Part shown: piece after piece, positions 14,515-20,601 of the stretch
Layout: each line of letters begins with the position of its first letter
Numbering within the stretch: the first letter of the stretch is position 1
NCBI GenBank assembly: GCA_005878635.1
Contig: VBLS01000164.1
Span: forward strand, 1-20,601
DNA: 20,601 nucleotides
Direction: 5' to 3'
DNA from: Methanobacteriota archaeon
GTDB lineage: Archaea > Thermoplasmatota > Thermoplasmata > RBG-16-68-12
The notes under the pieces: model-generated
What the model was told of the DNA's origin: nothing
The model's input: only the letters and a program-made list of their open reading frames with translations
Databases searched by the model: none
Position numbers and translations under genes: made by a program

Positions 14515-14835
14515 ATGGAACAGGACGTCACCCTATGCAAGGTCGAGGAGGTCCCCGATGGAGCTCTGAGGCACTTCGAGATCATGGGGTACGACGTCAT
14601 GGTCGTACGCCTCGGGGACCGTTTCTATTGCGTGGACGAGGCGTGCACCTACAAGTGGGCGATGCTGACGGACGGCCATGTGGACCGGGAGCGGGTCGCG
14701 GTTGTCTGCAAGGACTGCAATGGCGCGTGGGATCTTCAGACCGGGCAACCGAAGGATGCACCCGCGAAGTTCCCGCTGAACGTGTATCGGATCGAAGTGG
14801 TCGGCGACGAGGTGATCGTCACCTTTACGTACTGA
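14515..14835 (+). CDS. Rieske-fold protein with non-canonical cluster ligands
   Basis: This 106-residue protein has the length and strand order of a single-domain Rieske ferredoxin. The frame GDRFYCVDEAC, LTDGHV, WDLQTGQP and YRIEVVGDEVIV is typical, and WDLQTG aligns with the FDLxTG that follows the second ligand pair. In a true Rieske protein the ligands are C-x-H and C-x-x-H. Here the first is C44-T-Y46 and the second is C65-K-D-C68, so both histidines are replaced, by tyrosine and cysteine. A further cysteine, C39, lies five residues before C44, giving a possible four-cysteine site (39, 44, 65, 68) that could bind zinc or a [2Fe-2S] cluster with all-Cys ligation. It has no oxygenase or reductase neighbour. 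Electron transfer or a purely structural role are both open. Confidence 0.75.
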   Translation: MEQDVTLCKVEEVPDGALRHFEIMGYDVMVVRLGDRFYCVDEACTYKWAMLTDGHVDRERVAVVCKDCNGAWDLQTGQPKDAPAKFPLNVYRIEVVGDEVIVTFTY

Positions 14836-14969
14836 AGCTGAGAGACCTGAGAAAAGGCTTATGAGCGAGGGCCCCCTCGCGACTTGTGTCCTCAGCGTTC
14901 GGACGAACCGAGTCGGCCGTCTCGCACGTCGACCGAGTTTCTCCCACCGAGCCTTGAGGCGGTGCGTCG

Positions 14970-15203
14970 ATGGTCGAAGATTTCAAGAACCAGCAGTTCA
15001 CGCGCATGTGGAACGAAGAGAGCAAGTCGAAGCGAGAGAAGTTTCGCAACCTCATGAAGTCGAAGCTCGACCTGTTGCACGTCGAAGTCACGGAAGAAAA
15101 CGCCCGCGCCTTCTACAATGGTCGGCTCGAGTCCCGGCAGCCCGAGCGAATCTATCAGATGCCCGAACGGTCGGACGACCGCCGACCACCGCGACGGCGC
15201 TGA
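14970..15203 (+). CDS. hypothetical small basic protein
   Basis: I do not recognise this 77-residue protein. Residues 1-40 are charged and helical (MVEDFKNQQFTRMWNEESKS, then REKFRNLMKSKLDLLHVEV); the C-terminal 15 residues are arginine-rich (ERSDDRRPPRRR), suggesting contact with nucleic acid. No cysteines or membrane segments are present. A TATA-like GGCTTATG at 14857-14863 would give a leader of about 84 bases, long for this window. It is convergent with the SSB gene, with a strong hairpin between. Codon choice looks coding and no competing frame is convincing. Confidence 0.6.
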   Translation: MVEDFKNQQFTRMWNEESKSKREKFRNLMKSKLDLLHVEVTEENARAFYNGRLESRQPERIYQMPERSDDRRPPRRR

Positions 15204-15240
15204 ATCAAGTCAGGGGCTCCAGAGCACGTTCGCTCGACTG

Positions 15241-15278
15241 CAAAGAAAAATGGGAAAAATCCTGGCCCGAAGGCCAGG
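15241..15278 (-). terminator. hairpin plus T-tracts ending the SSB transcript
   Basis: On the minus strand, 15 bases after the SSB stop codon, the sequence reads CCTGGCC-TTCG-GGCCAGG (15278 down to 15261). This is a perfect seven-pair stem closed by the very stable C(UUCG)G tetraloop. It is followed at once by ATTTTTCCCATTTTTCTTT, two T-runs separated by CCC. It looks like an intrinsic terminator; archaeal RNA polymerase stops mainly on the T-runs, with the hairpin perhaps protecting the 3' end. On the plus strand the loop is CGAA and no T-run follows. Confidence 0.7.
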
Positions 15279-15292
15279 TCGTTGAATCTGGT

Positions 15293-15817
15293 CTAGAAAC
15301 GCCGTCGGCCGCGGTCCCGTCGGTCGCGATCGCGACCGCCGCTGCCGCCGCCACCACGGCCGCCGCCGAAGGTTCCGAACTCGAATTGTCGGTCCCCTCC
15401 GCCGCTGCCGCTGCGCCGCTCGCCGCTGTAGCCGCCGCTTCGATAGCGGGGCTCGCGCTCGTACTCGACCGCGCTGACGTCGAGGGCGGTGTTCACCGTC
15501 TCGATCGTCTGGTCCGACTTCGTCATCGAGCCGTATTTGCCGACGTTCAGCCGGATGTGGCCGCGCACGAGGGTCACGTAGCCGTTGTCGACTAGGACCG
15601 TCTCATCCTTCTGGACCTGACCGATCTGGTCGTTCCACAGGGTGAGAAGGACCGTTGCGGTCTCGTCCCCAACCGTCGCCTCGACGAGCTTTCTCGCTTC
15701 GCCGAACTTCGACGTGATCTCTCGTTCTTCGCTCAACCCGACGACCTTCACCAAGACATTTACCTGCTTGGAGGCGGGGGTCAGGTCTTTCACTTTCGTC
15801 ATTGTCTTTTCGTCCAT
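15293..15817 (-). CDS. ssb: single-stranded DNA-binding protein, Sulfolobus SSB type
   Basis: This 174-residue protein has one OB-fold (about 6-115) and a disordered Gly/Arg tail. The fold matches the crenarchaeal SSB: KQVNVLVKVVGLSE, VEATVGDETATVLLTLWND, then VRGHIRLNVGKYG. The DNA-stacking aromatic W61 is kept; the position of a second Sulfolobus tryptophan seems to be Y80. The tail (about 121-174) has repeated GGG, RDR and RRRF, and differs from the Sulfolobus tail by ending basic rather than acidic. It coats single-stranded DNA in replication and repair. The frame is open to 16003, but ATG 15817 begins the family-like sequence; ATG 15802 is possible. A TATA candidate at 15923-15930 would give a leader of about 80 bases. 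Confidence 0.93.
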   Translation of the reverse strand: MDEKTMTKVKDLTPASKQVNVLVKVVGLSEEREITSKFGEARKLVEATVGDETATVLLTLWNDQIGQVQKDETVLVDNGYVTLVRGHIRLNVGKYGSMTKSDQTIETVNTALDVSAVEYEREPRYRSGGYSGERRSGSGGGDRQFEFGTFGGGRGGGGSGGRDRDRRDRGRRRF

Positions 15818-15922
15818 GCTTTCACTTCTGCCGACACAAGCCGCCGAGTCGCAAAGGGTCGGGAAAAACCGCCACCAGGCGAATTCAGACGATGTGGGCT
15901 GGCCCTCCTGACGAACCGCTGC

Positions 15923-15930
15923 TATAAAAA
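15923..15930. promoter_or_regulatory. TATA-like TATAAAAA in the ssb-moaA spacer
   Basis: TATAAAAA on the plus strand (TTTTTATA on the minus) is the strongest AT-rich element in this 219-base divergent spacer. Read leftwards it would serve ssb with a leader of about 80 bases. Read rightwards it would start near 15953 and serve moaA from upstream. Orientation is unresolved. Confidence 0.45.
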
Positions 15931-16003
15931 CATTCGGAAGCGGAGGATGAACGATTCCGCTCGGTCTCCACTTTCCTGGAGAACTCGCCTCGGGCGGCAT
16001 CAA

Positions 16004-16010
16004 CTATTTA
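16004..16010 (+). promoter_or_regulatory. TATA box of moaA
   Basis: CTATTTA is centred about 30 bases before ATG 16037, giving a near-leaderless mRNA. It supports starting MoaA there rather than at ATG 15947. Confidence 0.5.
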
Positions 16011-16036
16011 GCGCGACCTCCCGATTCCAACGACGC

Positions 16037-17002
16037 ATGCTCGTCGACGCCTTCGGGCGCGGGGTCACCGACATCCGAGTCAGCGTGACGAAGCGGTGCA
16101 ATTTCGGATGCATCTATTGTCACGACGAAGGGCTCGGCCCGGTGCTGAAGCCTCGAATGCCGCATGAAGACGAGATGTCCGTCGAGGAAATCCAACGACT
16201 CCTGCGGATCGCGAGGGAGTTCGAGATTCGATCCGTGAAGTTCACCGGCGGCGAGCCGCTCATTCGATTGGACATGGAGGACATCATCGATCGCGCGGTG
16301 CGGCAGATCCCCGACGTATCGATGACAACGAACGGATCGATGCTGGGGAAGCGGGCGGAGGGCCTGCGGTCCGCGGGCCTGAAGCGCGTCAACGTGTCGA
16401 TCGATTCCCTCGACCCCGCGGCGTTTCAGGAGATTCGAAAGGGGCCACTCGCCCCGGTCCTCCGCGGGATCGAGGAGGCCTTGCGCGTCGGGCTCAAACC
16501 GGTGAAGCTGAACATGGTCGTGTTCAAGCAGACGGTGCAACACATCCCCGAGATGATCGACTTCATCTCGGACGGCGACGGACTCAAGCTCCAGCTCATT
16601 CAGTTCATGCCCGAGCTCGTGGGCCAGCAGGACTGGATGGTCGACATCGACTCGTTGAAGAAATGGCTGGAGGCGCGGGCCGACAAGGTCCTCATCCGGG
16701 AGATGCACCACCGGCGGATCTACCTCTTCAACGGGGCCGAGGTCGAAGTCGTCGATCCGGTGTACAACGCGGAGTTCTGCATGAACTGCCACCGGATTCG
16801 CGTGACGCACGCGGGCGAGCTCAAGGGGTGCCTGAACCGGAACGACGATCTCATTCCGACCCGCGGCCTCGACGACGAGGGCGTCCGAGACGCGTTCCGT
16901 CGGGTCGTCGCGAATCGGGTGCCGTTCTACGGCGCCTATGTGAAGGAGTACCCGCGGCGGGACCCGAGCCACGCGGTCCCCCTCGAGTTCCCGGCCGCCT
17001 GA
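16037..17002 (+). CDS. moaA: GTP 3',8-cyclase MoaA (molybdenum cofactor synthesis)
   Basis: This 321-residue radical SAM enzyme catalyses the first step of molybdopterin synthesis, rearranging GTP to 3',8-cyclo-7,8-dihydro-GTP. The N-terminal cluster motif is CNFGCIYC (C21, C25, C28), with TGGEPL (70-75) binding SAM, then the TTNG and SIDSLD strands. The second cluster is C248-M-N-C251 with C265, in FCMNCHRIRVT, and the GTP-binding arginines R253 and R255 are present. The usual Asn after the second Cys of that motif (CNRxR) is His here. The C-terminus ends EFPAA, without the Gly-Gly tail reported for bacterial and human enzymes. ATG 16037 is chosen because the family sequence (MLVDAFGRGVTDIRVSVT) starts there and a TATA box fits; 15947 would add 30 unrelated residues. 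No other moa gene is in the window. Confidence 0.93.
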   Translation: MLVDAFGRGVTDIRVSVTKRCNFGCIYCHDEGLGPVLKPRMPHEDEMSVEEIQRLLRIAREFEIRSVKFTGGEPLIRLDMEDIIDRAVRQIPDVSMTTNGSMLGKRAEGLRSAGLKRVNVSIDSLDPAAFQEIRKGPLAPVLRGIEEALRVGLKPVKLNMVVFKQTVQHIPEMIDFISDGDGLKLQLIQFMPELVGQQDWMVDIDSLKKWLEARADKVLIREMHHRRIYLFNGAEVEVVDPVYNAEFCMNCHRIRVTHAGELKGCLNRNDDLIPTRGLDDEGVRDAFRRVVANRVPFYGAYVKEYPRRDPSHAVPLEFPAA

Positions 17003-17045
17003 AACGGGCCCCCCTTCTCCCGGTGACGGCGGTTCCGCGAACCCT

Positions 17046-17052
17046 CATATAT
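17046..17052 (+). promoter_or_regulatory. TATA box of the MFS gene
   Basis: CATATAT is centred about 24 bases before GTG 17073, which predicts leaderless transcription and supports that GTG as the start. Confidence 0.6.
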
Positions 17053-17072
17053 CGCTCTGCGCTCCGCGCCCC

Positions 17073-18418
17073 GTGGTCGGCGCGACGCGCACGGTGGAGG
17101 ACGTCCTCCGCGGCGGGGGATTCACCTCGTTTCATCGACGCGTCGTCCTCATCACGGGATTCGCGTGGACCTTCGTGGCCTTCGAAATCATCCTCATCAG
17201 CCTGGTGCTCCCCGTCATCGGGTCCGAGTTCGGGATCTTCGATCTCGGGACCTTCACCCCGCGGGATCCCTTCGCCTACGGCGCCGTCGCGGCGGCGACC
17301 CTCGTGGGGTCCTTGATCGGCAGCCTGACGTTGGGCCGTCTCTCGGATGCCCGCGGCCGACGGTTCCTGTTCCAGGCGAGCGTCCTGAGCTATTCCGCTT
17401 TCACGGCCCTGACGGCCCTCTCCTTCAACGTCCCCAGCCTGTTCCTCCTGCGGATGCTTGCGGGCGTCGGCCTCGGTGGCCTCCTTGTCATCGATCCGGC
17501 GATCTTGTCGGAATACCTGCCTCCGCAGCACCGCGGGCGATACATGGTCCTCCTCGATTTCTTCTGGCCCGCGGGGTTCCTCGTCGCGATCGCATTCTGG
17601 TACGTGTTCGTGATCCAGCTCGGCGGTGCCTGGCGCCTCCTGTTCGTTGCGGCCGCGTTTCCCGCGTTCATCGCGTTCCTCTTTCGGCGGACGATCCCGG
17701 AGAGCCCGTTCTACTTGGCCCGGCAGGGCCGCCTCCAGGAGGCCTCGAGCGTCTTGCGGACCGTGGCCCGGACGGAAGTGTCGAGCGCGGAGCTCGCCGC
17801 GGAGCCTGCGATCCCGCGGGCCCCCATGTCCGCGCTGTTCCGGGGCGACCTGCTGCGCCGCGCGATCGTGACGATCGGCGTGTGGATCGCGTTGAACTTC
17901 AGCTATTACGGGCTCTTCCTCTGGCTTCCGCCGGCGCTCGCGGGGTTCGGGATCGTGAATTTCGGGAACCCCAACACGCTGGCGCTGTTCTTGGTCTTCT
18001 CCGCCCTCGCGCAGTTCCCGGGCTATGCGGCCTCGTTCCTCCTCGTCGATCGCTGGGGCCGGAAGCGGACCCTCGCGCTCTTCTTGATCCTCGGAGGCCT
18101 CAGTGGCTACGTCTTCGCGACGGCGCGAGATTTCTGGACGCTCGTCGTCGGCCTCTTCTTCGTCAGCTTCTTCAATCTCGGGGCCTGGGGCGCCGTGTAC
18201 CCTTACACTTCCCGACGCAATACCGCGCGACCGGGTTCGGCTTGGCGGAAGGAGTCGGCAAGGTGACCGCGGTCCTCGCGCCACTCGTCTTCGCGGGACT
18301 GTATGCGACGACCGGAGGTGTGCTGTGGCCGCTCACGAGCGTCGCAGTCCTCATGTTGGCGGGCGGCTTGATCGCCGCGGCCTTCGGTCCGGAGACGAAA
18401 GGCGCGTCGTTCACCTAG
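17073..18418 (+). pseudogene. MFS transporter (sugar-porter/SV2-like), frameshifted near 18207
   Basis: Two frames together make one 12-helix transporter. The first (17073 to about 18208) carries helices 1-10, the motif GRLSDARGRRF after helix 2, PESPFYLARQGR in the central loop and its repeat DRWGRKRTLAL, all marks of the sugar-porter side of the superfamily. It runs to GAWGAVYPYT and then hits nonsense ending at 18266. The other frame resumes exactly at FPTQYRATGFG (codon at 18209) and supplies the last two helices up to PETKGASFT at 18418. The family normally reads YT-PE-x-FPT at this join, so about three residues, including the conserved Glu, are missing. Reading TAC-AC directly into TTC fits a ten-base deletion. 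It may be a real recent mutation or an assembly error. The substrate is unknown; the start is a leaderless GTG. Confidence 0.85.
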
Positions 18419-18438
18419 TCGTCCCTCCGATGGAAAGC

Positions 18439-18444
18439 CTATAA
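18439..18444 (+). promoter_or_regulatory. TATA box of the aminotransferase gene
   Basis: CTATAA predicts a start near 18468 and a leader of about 41 bases before ATG 18509. A GTG at 18466 sits at leaderless distance but is in another frame. Confidence 0.45.
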
Positions 18445-18508
18445 CCCCGATGTCCCGTTCCCTCCGTGGACAGGCCTCCGAACGGGGTCGTCCTCGAAGT
18501 CGAATCGG

Positions 18509-19873
18509 ATGGCGAAGCGTTCTCCCTCCCGACGAATCCGGGGCCCGAAGATCGTCACCGTGCCGCCCGGGCCGAAGTCGAAGGCCGCGGCCGCCCGGAA
18601 ATCGAAGTTCGTGACCAATGGAGTGCGCATCGGCCTGCCGATCGACGTCACGTGGGCCGAAGGGTCCCTGGTCCGCGATGCCGACGGGAATGTGTATGTG
18701 GACCTCGGCGGAGGCATCGGCGTCCAAACGGTTGGGCACCGGCCGCCCTCGGTGATCCGCGCCGCGAAGGACCAGCTGGATCGGCTCACCCACATCAGCT
18801 TCATGGTCGCGTCCTACGGACCGTACCTCGACCTGGCGAAGCGGATGGCGGAGATCGCCCCGCCGGGCCTGACGAAGTCGATCTTCCTGAACTCCGGCTC
18901 GGAGGCCATCGAGAACGCGGTGAAGATCGCCCGCTTCGCGACGAAGAGGGCCTGGCTCGCCTCCTTCAAGACCGCGTTTCATGGACGGACCTTACTCGAC
19001 ATCAGCCTCACCGGGAAGGAGAAGCCGTACCGCGAGGGCTTCGGTCCCTTGGTTCGCGAGGTCCTCTTGGCCGACTACGCCTATCCCTATCGAGATCCCC
19101 AGGGCCGCTCGCCGGCCGACGTGGCGGGGGCCCGCGTCGAGGAGCTCGAGCTGTTGATCAACGGACCCGAGGCCGCCGGCCACGTCGCGGCGATCCTCGC
19201 GGAACCGGTCCAGGGCGAGGGCGGCATGATCGTCCCTCCCAGGGAGTTCTTCCCGCTCCTGCGCCGGCTGTGCGACCGCCATGGGATCCTCCTGATCGAC
19301 GACGAGGTCCAGGCGGGGGCCGGCCGGACCGGCAAGATGTGGGCGATCGAGAATTGGAACACGGTCCCTGATCTCCTCGTGAGCGGCAAGGCGATCGGAG
19401 GCGGCCTCCCCTTCGGCGGGGTCACGGGCACGCCCGCCCTCATGGACGCCCCGGGGCCCGGGTCTCTCGGCGGGACCTTCGGCGGGAACCCGGTCGTGTG
19501 CGCGGCCGCGATCAAAGCCGTGGACGAAATCGAGAAGGCGTTGCCGGGGACGCGGCGGCTCGAGGCCCTGATCCGTAAGCGCCTGGGCGAGATGGCGGAG
19601 CGCGAGGAGCGGATCGGCGAAGCCCGGGGCATCGGGGCGATGTGGGCCCTCGAATTCGTGAAGGACCGCCGGACCAAGGAGCCGGACGTCGACCTGGCGC
19701 GGGCCGTGCAGGCCGCGGGCCTGCGGAACGGTCTCATCCTCCTGACCGCGGGGTTCTACAACAACTGCATCCGGCTGCTGCCGCCGATCAACATCCCGCT
19801 CCCTCTCATGGAGAAGGCCCTCGACCTGCTCGAGGACAGCCTCGACATGGCGGTCGCCGGCAAGGGCCTATGA
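18509..19873 (+). CDS. class III pyridoxal-phosphate aminotransferase (GABA/ornithine type)
   Basis: This 454-residue fold-type I enzyme should move an amino group from an omega-amino acid, or a related amine, to a keto acid. Features in order are the N-terminal GPK segment, phosphate-binding NSGSEA (128-133), FHGRT (157-161), the PLP aspartate in IDDEVQAGAGRTG (D265, with Q268) and the Schiff-base lysine in LVSGKAIGGGLPFGG (K294). The length and the PGPKSKA start resemble archaeal 4-aminobutyrate aminotransferase-like proteins. Some of those from Thermococcales are in fact broad-range amino acid racemases, so a racemase role is a live alternative. No GABA or arginine pathway gene is next to it. 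It starts 91 bases after the broken transporter with its own TATA box, so it is probably a separate unit. Confidence 0.9.
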   Translation: MAKRSPSRRIRGPKIVTVPPGPKSKAAAARKSKFVTNGVRIGLPIDVTWAEGSLVRDADGNVYVDLGGGIGVQTVGHRPPSVIRAAKDQLDRLTHISFMVASYGPYLDLAKRMAEIAPPGLTKSIFLNSGSEAIENAVKIARFATKRAWLASFKTAFHGRTLLDISLTGKEKPYREGFGPLVREVLLADYAYPYRDPQGRSPADVAGARVEELELLINGPEAAGHVAAILAEPVQGEGGMIVPPREFFPLLRRLCDRHGILLIDDEVQAGAGRTGKMWAIENWNTVPDLLVSGKAIGGGLPFGGVTGTPALMDAPGPGSLGGTFGGNPVVCAAAIKAVDEIEKALPGTRRLEALIRKRLGEMAEREERIGEARGIGAMWALEFVKDRRTKEPDVDLARAVQAAGLRNGLILLTAGFYNNCIRLLPPINIPLPLMEKALDLLEDSLDMAVAGKGL

Positions 19874-19876
19874 GGG

Positions 19877-19923
19877 GGACCATGGTCCGGAGGACGGGCC
19901 CCTTGCCCCAGGCGTAGGGGCCC
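19877..19923. repeat. palindrome and GC-rich hairpin after the aminotransferase gene
   Basis: GGACCATGGTCC (19877-19888) is a perfect 12-base palindrome starting three bases past the stop codon. It is followed by GGGCCCCT (19896-19903) and its complement AGGGGCCC (19916-19923), an eight-pair stem with a 12-base loop. No T-run follows, so this is an RNA hairpin or processing element rather than a clear archaeal terminator. The rest of the 19874-20066 spacer holds the HxlR promoter. Confidence 0.5.
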
Positions 19924-20012
19924 TTCGGCCACTCGAGGAGCCTCATTGGAGGCGGCTGGCAGACACCCGTTTGCAAGTAGAACCAGGTTCTCACCCGAAA
20001 CGTGGTACGGAA

Positions 20013-20063
20013 ACGAAACTATTTATATCGCGGGCCCACACTATACTATTGCGAGAACGAAAC
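20013..20063 (+). promoter_or_regulatory. HxlR-tfb promoter with repeated CGAAAC
   Basis: CTATTTATAT (20019-20028) is the best TATA box in the window and predicts a start near 20050, giving a 17-base leader before ATG 20067. CGAAAC stands directly before it (20014-20019), in the position of a TFB recognition element. The same hexamer recurs at 20058-20063 in the leader and at 19996-20001 upstream. A second weaker TATA-like CTATACTATT lies at 20040-20049. The outer CGAAAC copies could be operator half-sites. Confidence 0.6.
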
Positions 20064-20066
20064 ACC

Positions 20067-20417
20067 ATGGCCGAGGAACAGAGCCCTTGTACGGGACCGG
20101 GCTGCGGAGCGATGTTCGCCTTCGAGGTGATCGGCTCCGAGCTCAAATTGACGGTCCTGCACAGCCTCCTTTCCGGGCCCAAGCGGTTCAACGAACTGCG
20201 GGTGGCGACCGGGATCTGCCAGAGCTCCCTCGCGAAGACGCTGAAGGAGCTCGAGGAGGTCGGGATCGCGGAGCGGAAGGTCCACCTGGATCGGCCCGTG
20301 GCGGTCGAGTACCGCCTGTCGCCGAAAGGGCAGGACCTGTTCGAGGCGATCCGCGACCTGGAGGTCTGGGCGACGCGATGGGCCATGGCGACCGGATCTC
20401 GCGAGGTGACGCAATGA
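20067..20417 (+). CDS. HxlR-family winged-helix transcriptional regulator
   Basis: This 116-residue protein has the HxlR layout: an N-terminal cysteine-containing tail (SPCTGPGCG), then FEVIGSELKLTVLHSLLSGPKRFNELR, the recognition region ICQSSLAKTLKELEEVGIAERKV and the wing VAVEYRLSPKGQDLFEAI. HxlR proteins bind DNA as dimers and respond to formaldehyde, redox or other small signals; C8 and C13 are candidates for a redox sensor, by analogy only. The frame is open to 19971, but ATG 20067 fits the promoter and the family length. Its stop overlaps the ATG of the TFB gene (ATGA at 20414-20417), so the two are translationally coupled. Confidence 0.9.
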   Translation: MAEEQSPCTGPGCGAMFAFEVIGSELKLTVLHSLLSGPKRFNELRVATGICQSSLAKTLKELEEVGIAERKVHLDRPVAVEYRLSPKGQDLFEAIRDLEVWATRWAMATGSREVTQ

Positions 20418-20601
20418 GTCAATTTGCTACGACCGAAGGGCGCGACGTGACGTTCCCGCGGGGTCGGAAGGAACCGACCGAAGGTCGGGATCCCACCCGA
20501 TGCCCGAACTGCGGGAGCTTCGCCCTTTACGTGGACCCGGTCCGCGGGGAACGCGTGTGCGACAACTGCGGATTCGTCGTCGACGAGGGCCTCGTGGACC
20601 A
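20414..20601 (+). CDS. tfb: transcription initiation factor B (TFB), N-terminal part
   Basis: Only the first 62 codons are inside the window. They hold a charged leader of about 28 residues and then the TFIIB zinc ribbon: C30-P-N-C33 and C49-D-N-C52, followed by GFVVDEGLVD, where the B-reader would begin. TFB bridges TBP on the TATA box to RNA polymerase and helps open the promoter. It begins inside the stop codon of the HxlR regulator. Many archaea carry several TFB paralogs, and being paired with a specific regulator suggests this could be a conditional one; that is inference, as is any claim about the missing cyclin-fold repeats. Confidence 0.92.
   Translation, partial: MSQFATTEGRDVTFPRGRKEPTEGRDPTRCPNCGSFALYVDPVRGERVCDNCGFVVDEGLVD

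Noticed and set aside
15356..15425. Repetitive GCC/CGC-rich stretch that looks like a simple repeat
   Set aside because: It is the coding sequence of the Gly/Arg tail of SSB on the minus strand, not a separate repeat.
14861..15595. A 244-codon open frame starting with ATG next to a TATA-like box
   Set aside because: It runs through the 77-residue gene, the terminator hairpin and the SSB gene in antisense, and the product is low-complexity. The 77-residue frame has better composition.
15947..16036. Longer MoaA starting at ATG 15947
   Set aside because: The extra 30 residues do not resemble the MoaA start, and CTATTTA at 16004-16010 is well placed for ATG 16037. It is not fully excluded, because TATAAAAA at 15923-15930 lies upstream.
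18466..19371. GTG at leaderless distance from the CTATAA box, opening a 301-codon frame
   Set aside because: This frame is a +1 shadow of the aminotransferase gene, whose own frame starts at ATG 18509.
1..20601. tRNA, rRNA, CRISPR array or mobile element
   Set aside because: I looked for tRNA-like cloverleaf cores, spaced direct repeats, transposase or integrase motifs and terminal inverted repeats on both strands and saw none I could support.

Overview
The window looks like chromosomal DNA from a GC-rich archaeon. The strongest evidence is the start of a transcription factor B gene at the right edge, a Sulfolobus-type single-stranded DNA-binding protein, a type IA topoisomerase, a paired p-stomatin/NfeD operon, and archaeal TATA boxes about 24-30 bases upstream of many start codons. 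Several of these place the predicted transcription start on or next to the start codon, so the mRNAs would be leaderless. A Thermoplasmatota-like lineage would fit, but that is inference; no rRNA or other lineage marker is present. I see no rRNA, tRNA, CRISPR array, insertion sequence or phage gene.

Layout: 1-194 (-) partial VOC/glyoxalase-fold gene; 396-881 (+) small VTT/DedA-like membrane protein; 888-1283 (-) CBS-pair protein and 1372-3324 (-) topoisomerase topA; 3558-4610 (+) secreted purple-acid-phosphatase-like enzyme; 4628-4966 (-) unknown helical protein; 5065-5211 (-) tiny zinc-ribbon protein downstream of 5253-6815 (-) PYROXD2-like FAD oxidoreductase; 6904-7914 (+) betaine-homocysteine methyltransferase-like protein; 8007-9812 (-) membrane-anchored subtilisin with a zinc-ribbon tail; 9882-10511 (-) MBL-fold hydrolase; 10744-12099 (+) M20 metallopeptidase; 12252-14467 (+) p-stomatin and NfeD protease operon; 14515-14835 (+) Rieske-fold protein with altered cluster ligands; 14970-15203 (+) small basic unknown protein; 15293-15817 (-) SSB; 16037-17002 (+) MoaA; 17073-18418 (+) MFS transporter broken by a frameshift; 18509-19873 (+) class III aminotransferase; 20067-20417 (+) HxlR-type regulator overlapping the start of a TFB gene (20414 to the edge).

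Most neighbours look functionally independent, as is common in archaeal chromosomes. Clear functional units are stomatin-NfeD (GTGA overlap, membrane protease and its presumed substrate), HxlR-TFB (ATGA overlap, a specific regulator coupled to a basal factor), probably topA-CBS, and probably PYROXD2-zinc ribbon.

No large undescribed multi-gene system is evident. The observations most worth following are the Rieske-fold protein with a C-x-Y / C-x-x-C ligand pattern, a near-identical 20-base palindrome placed 35-39 bases after the stop codons of two unrelated genes, the HxlR-TFB pair with repeated CGAAAC motifs in its promoter, the protease with a cytosolic zinc ribbon, and what looks like a ten-base deletion in the MFS gene.
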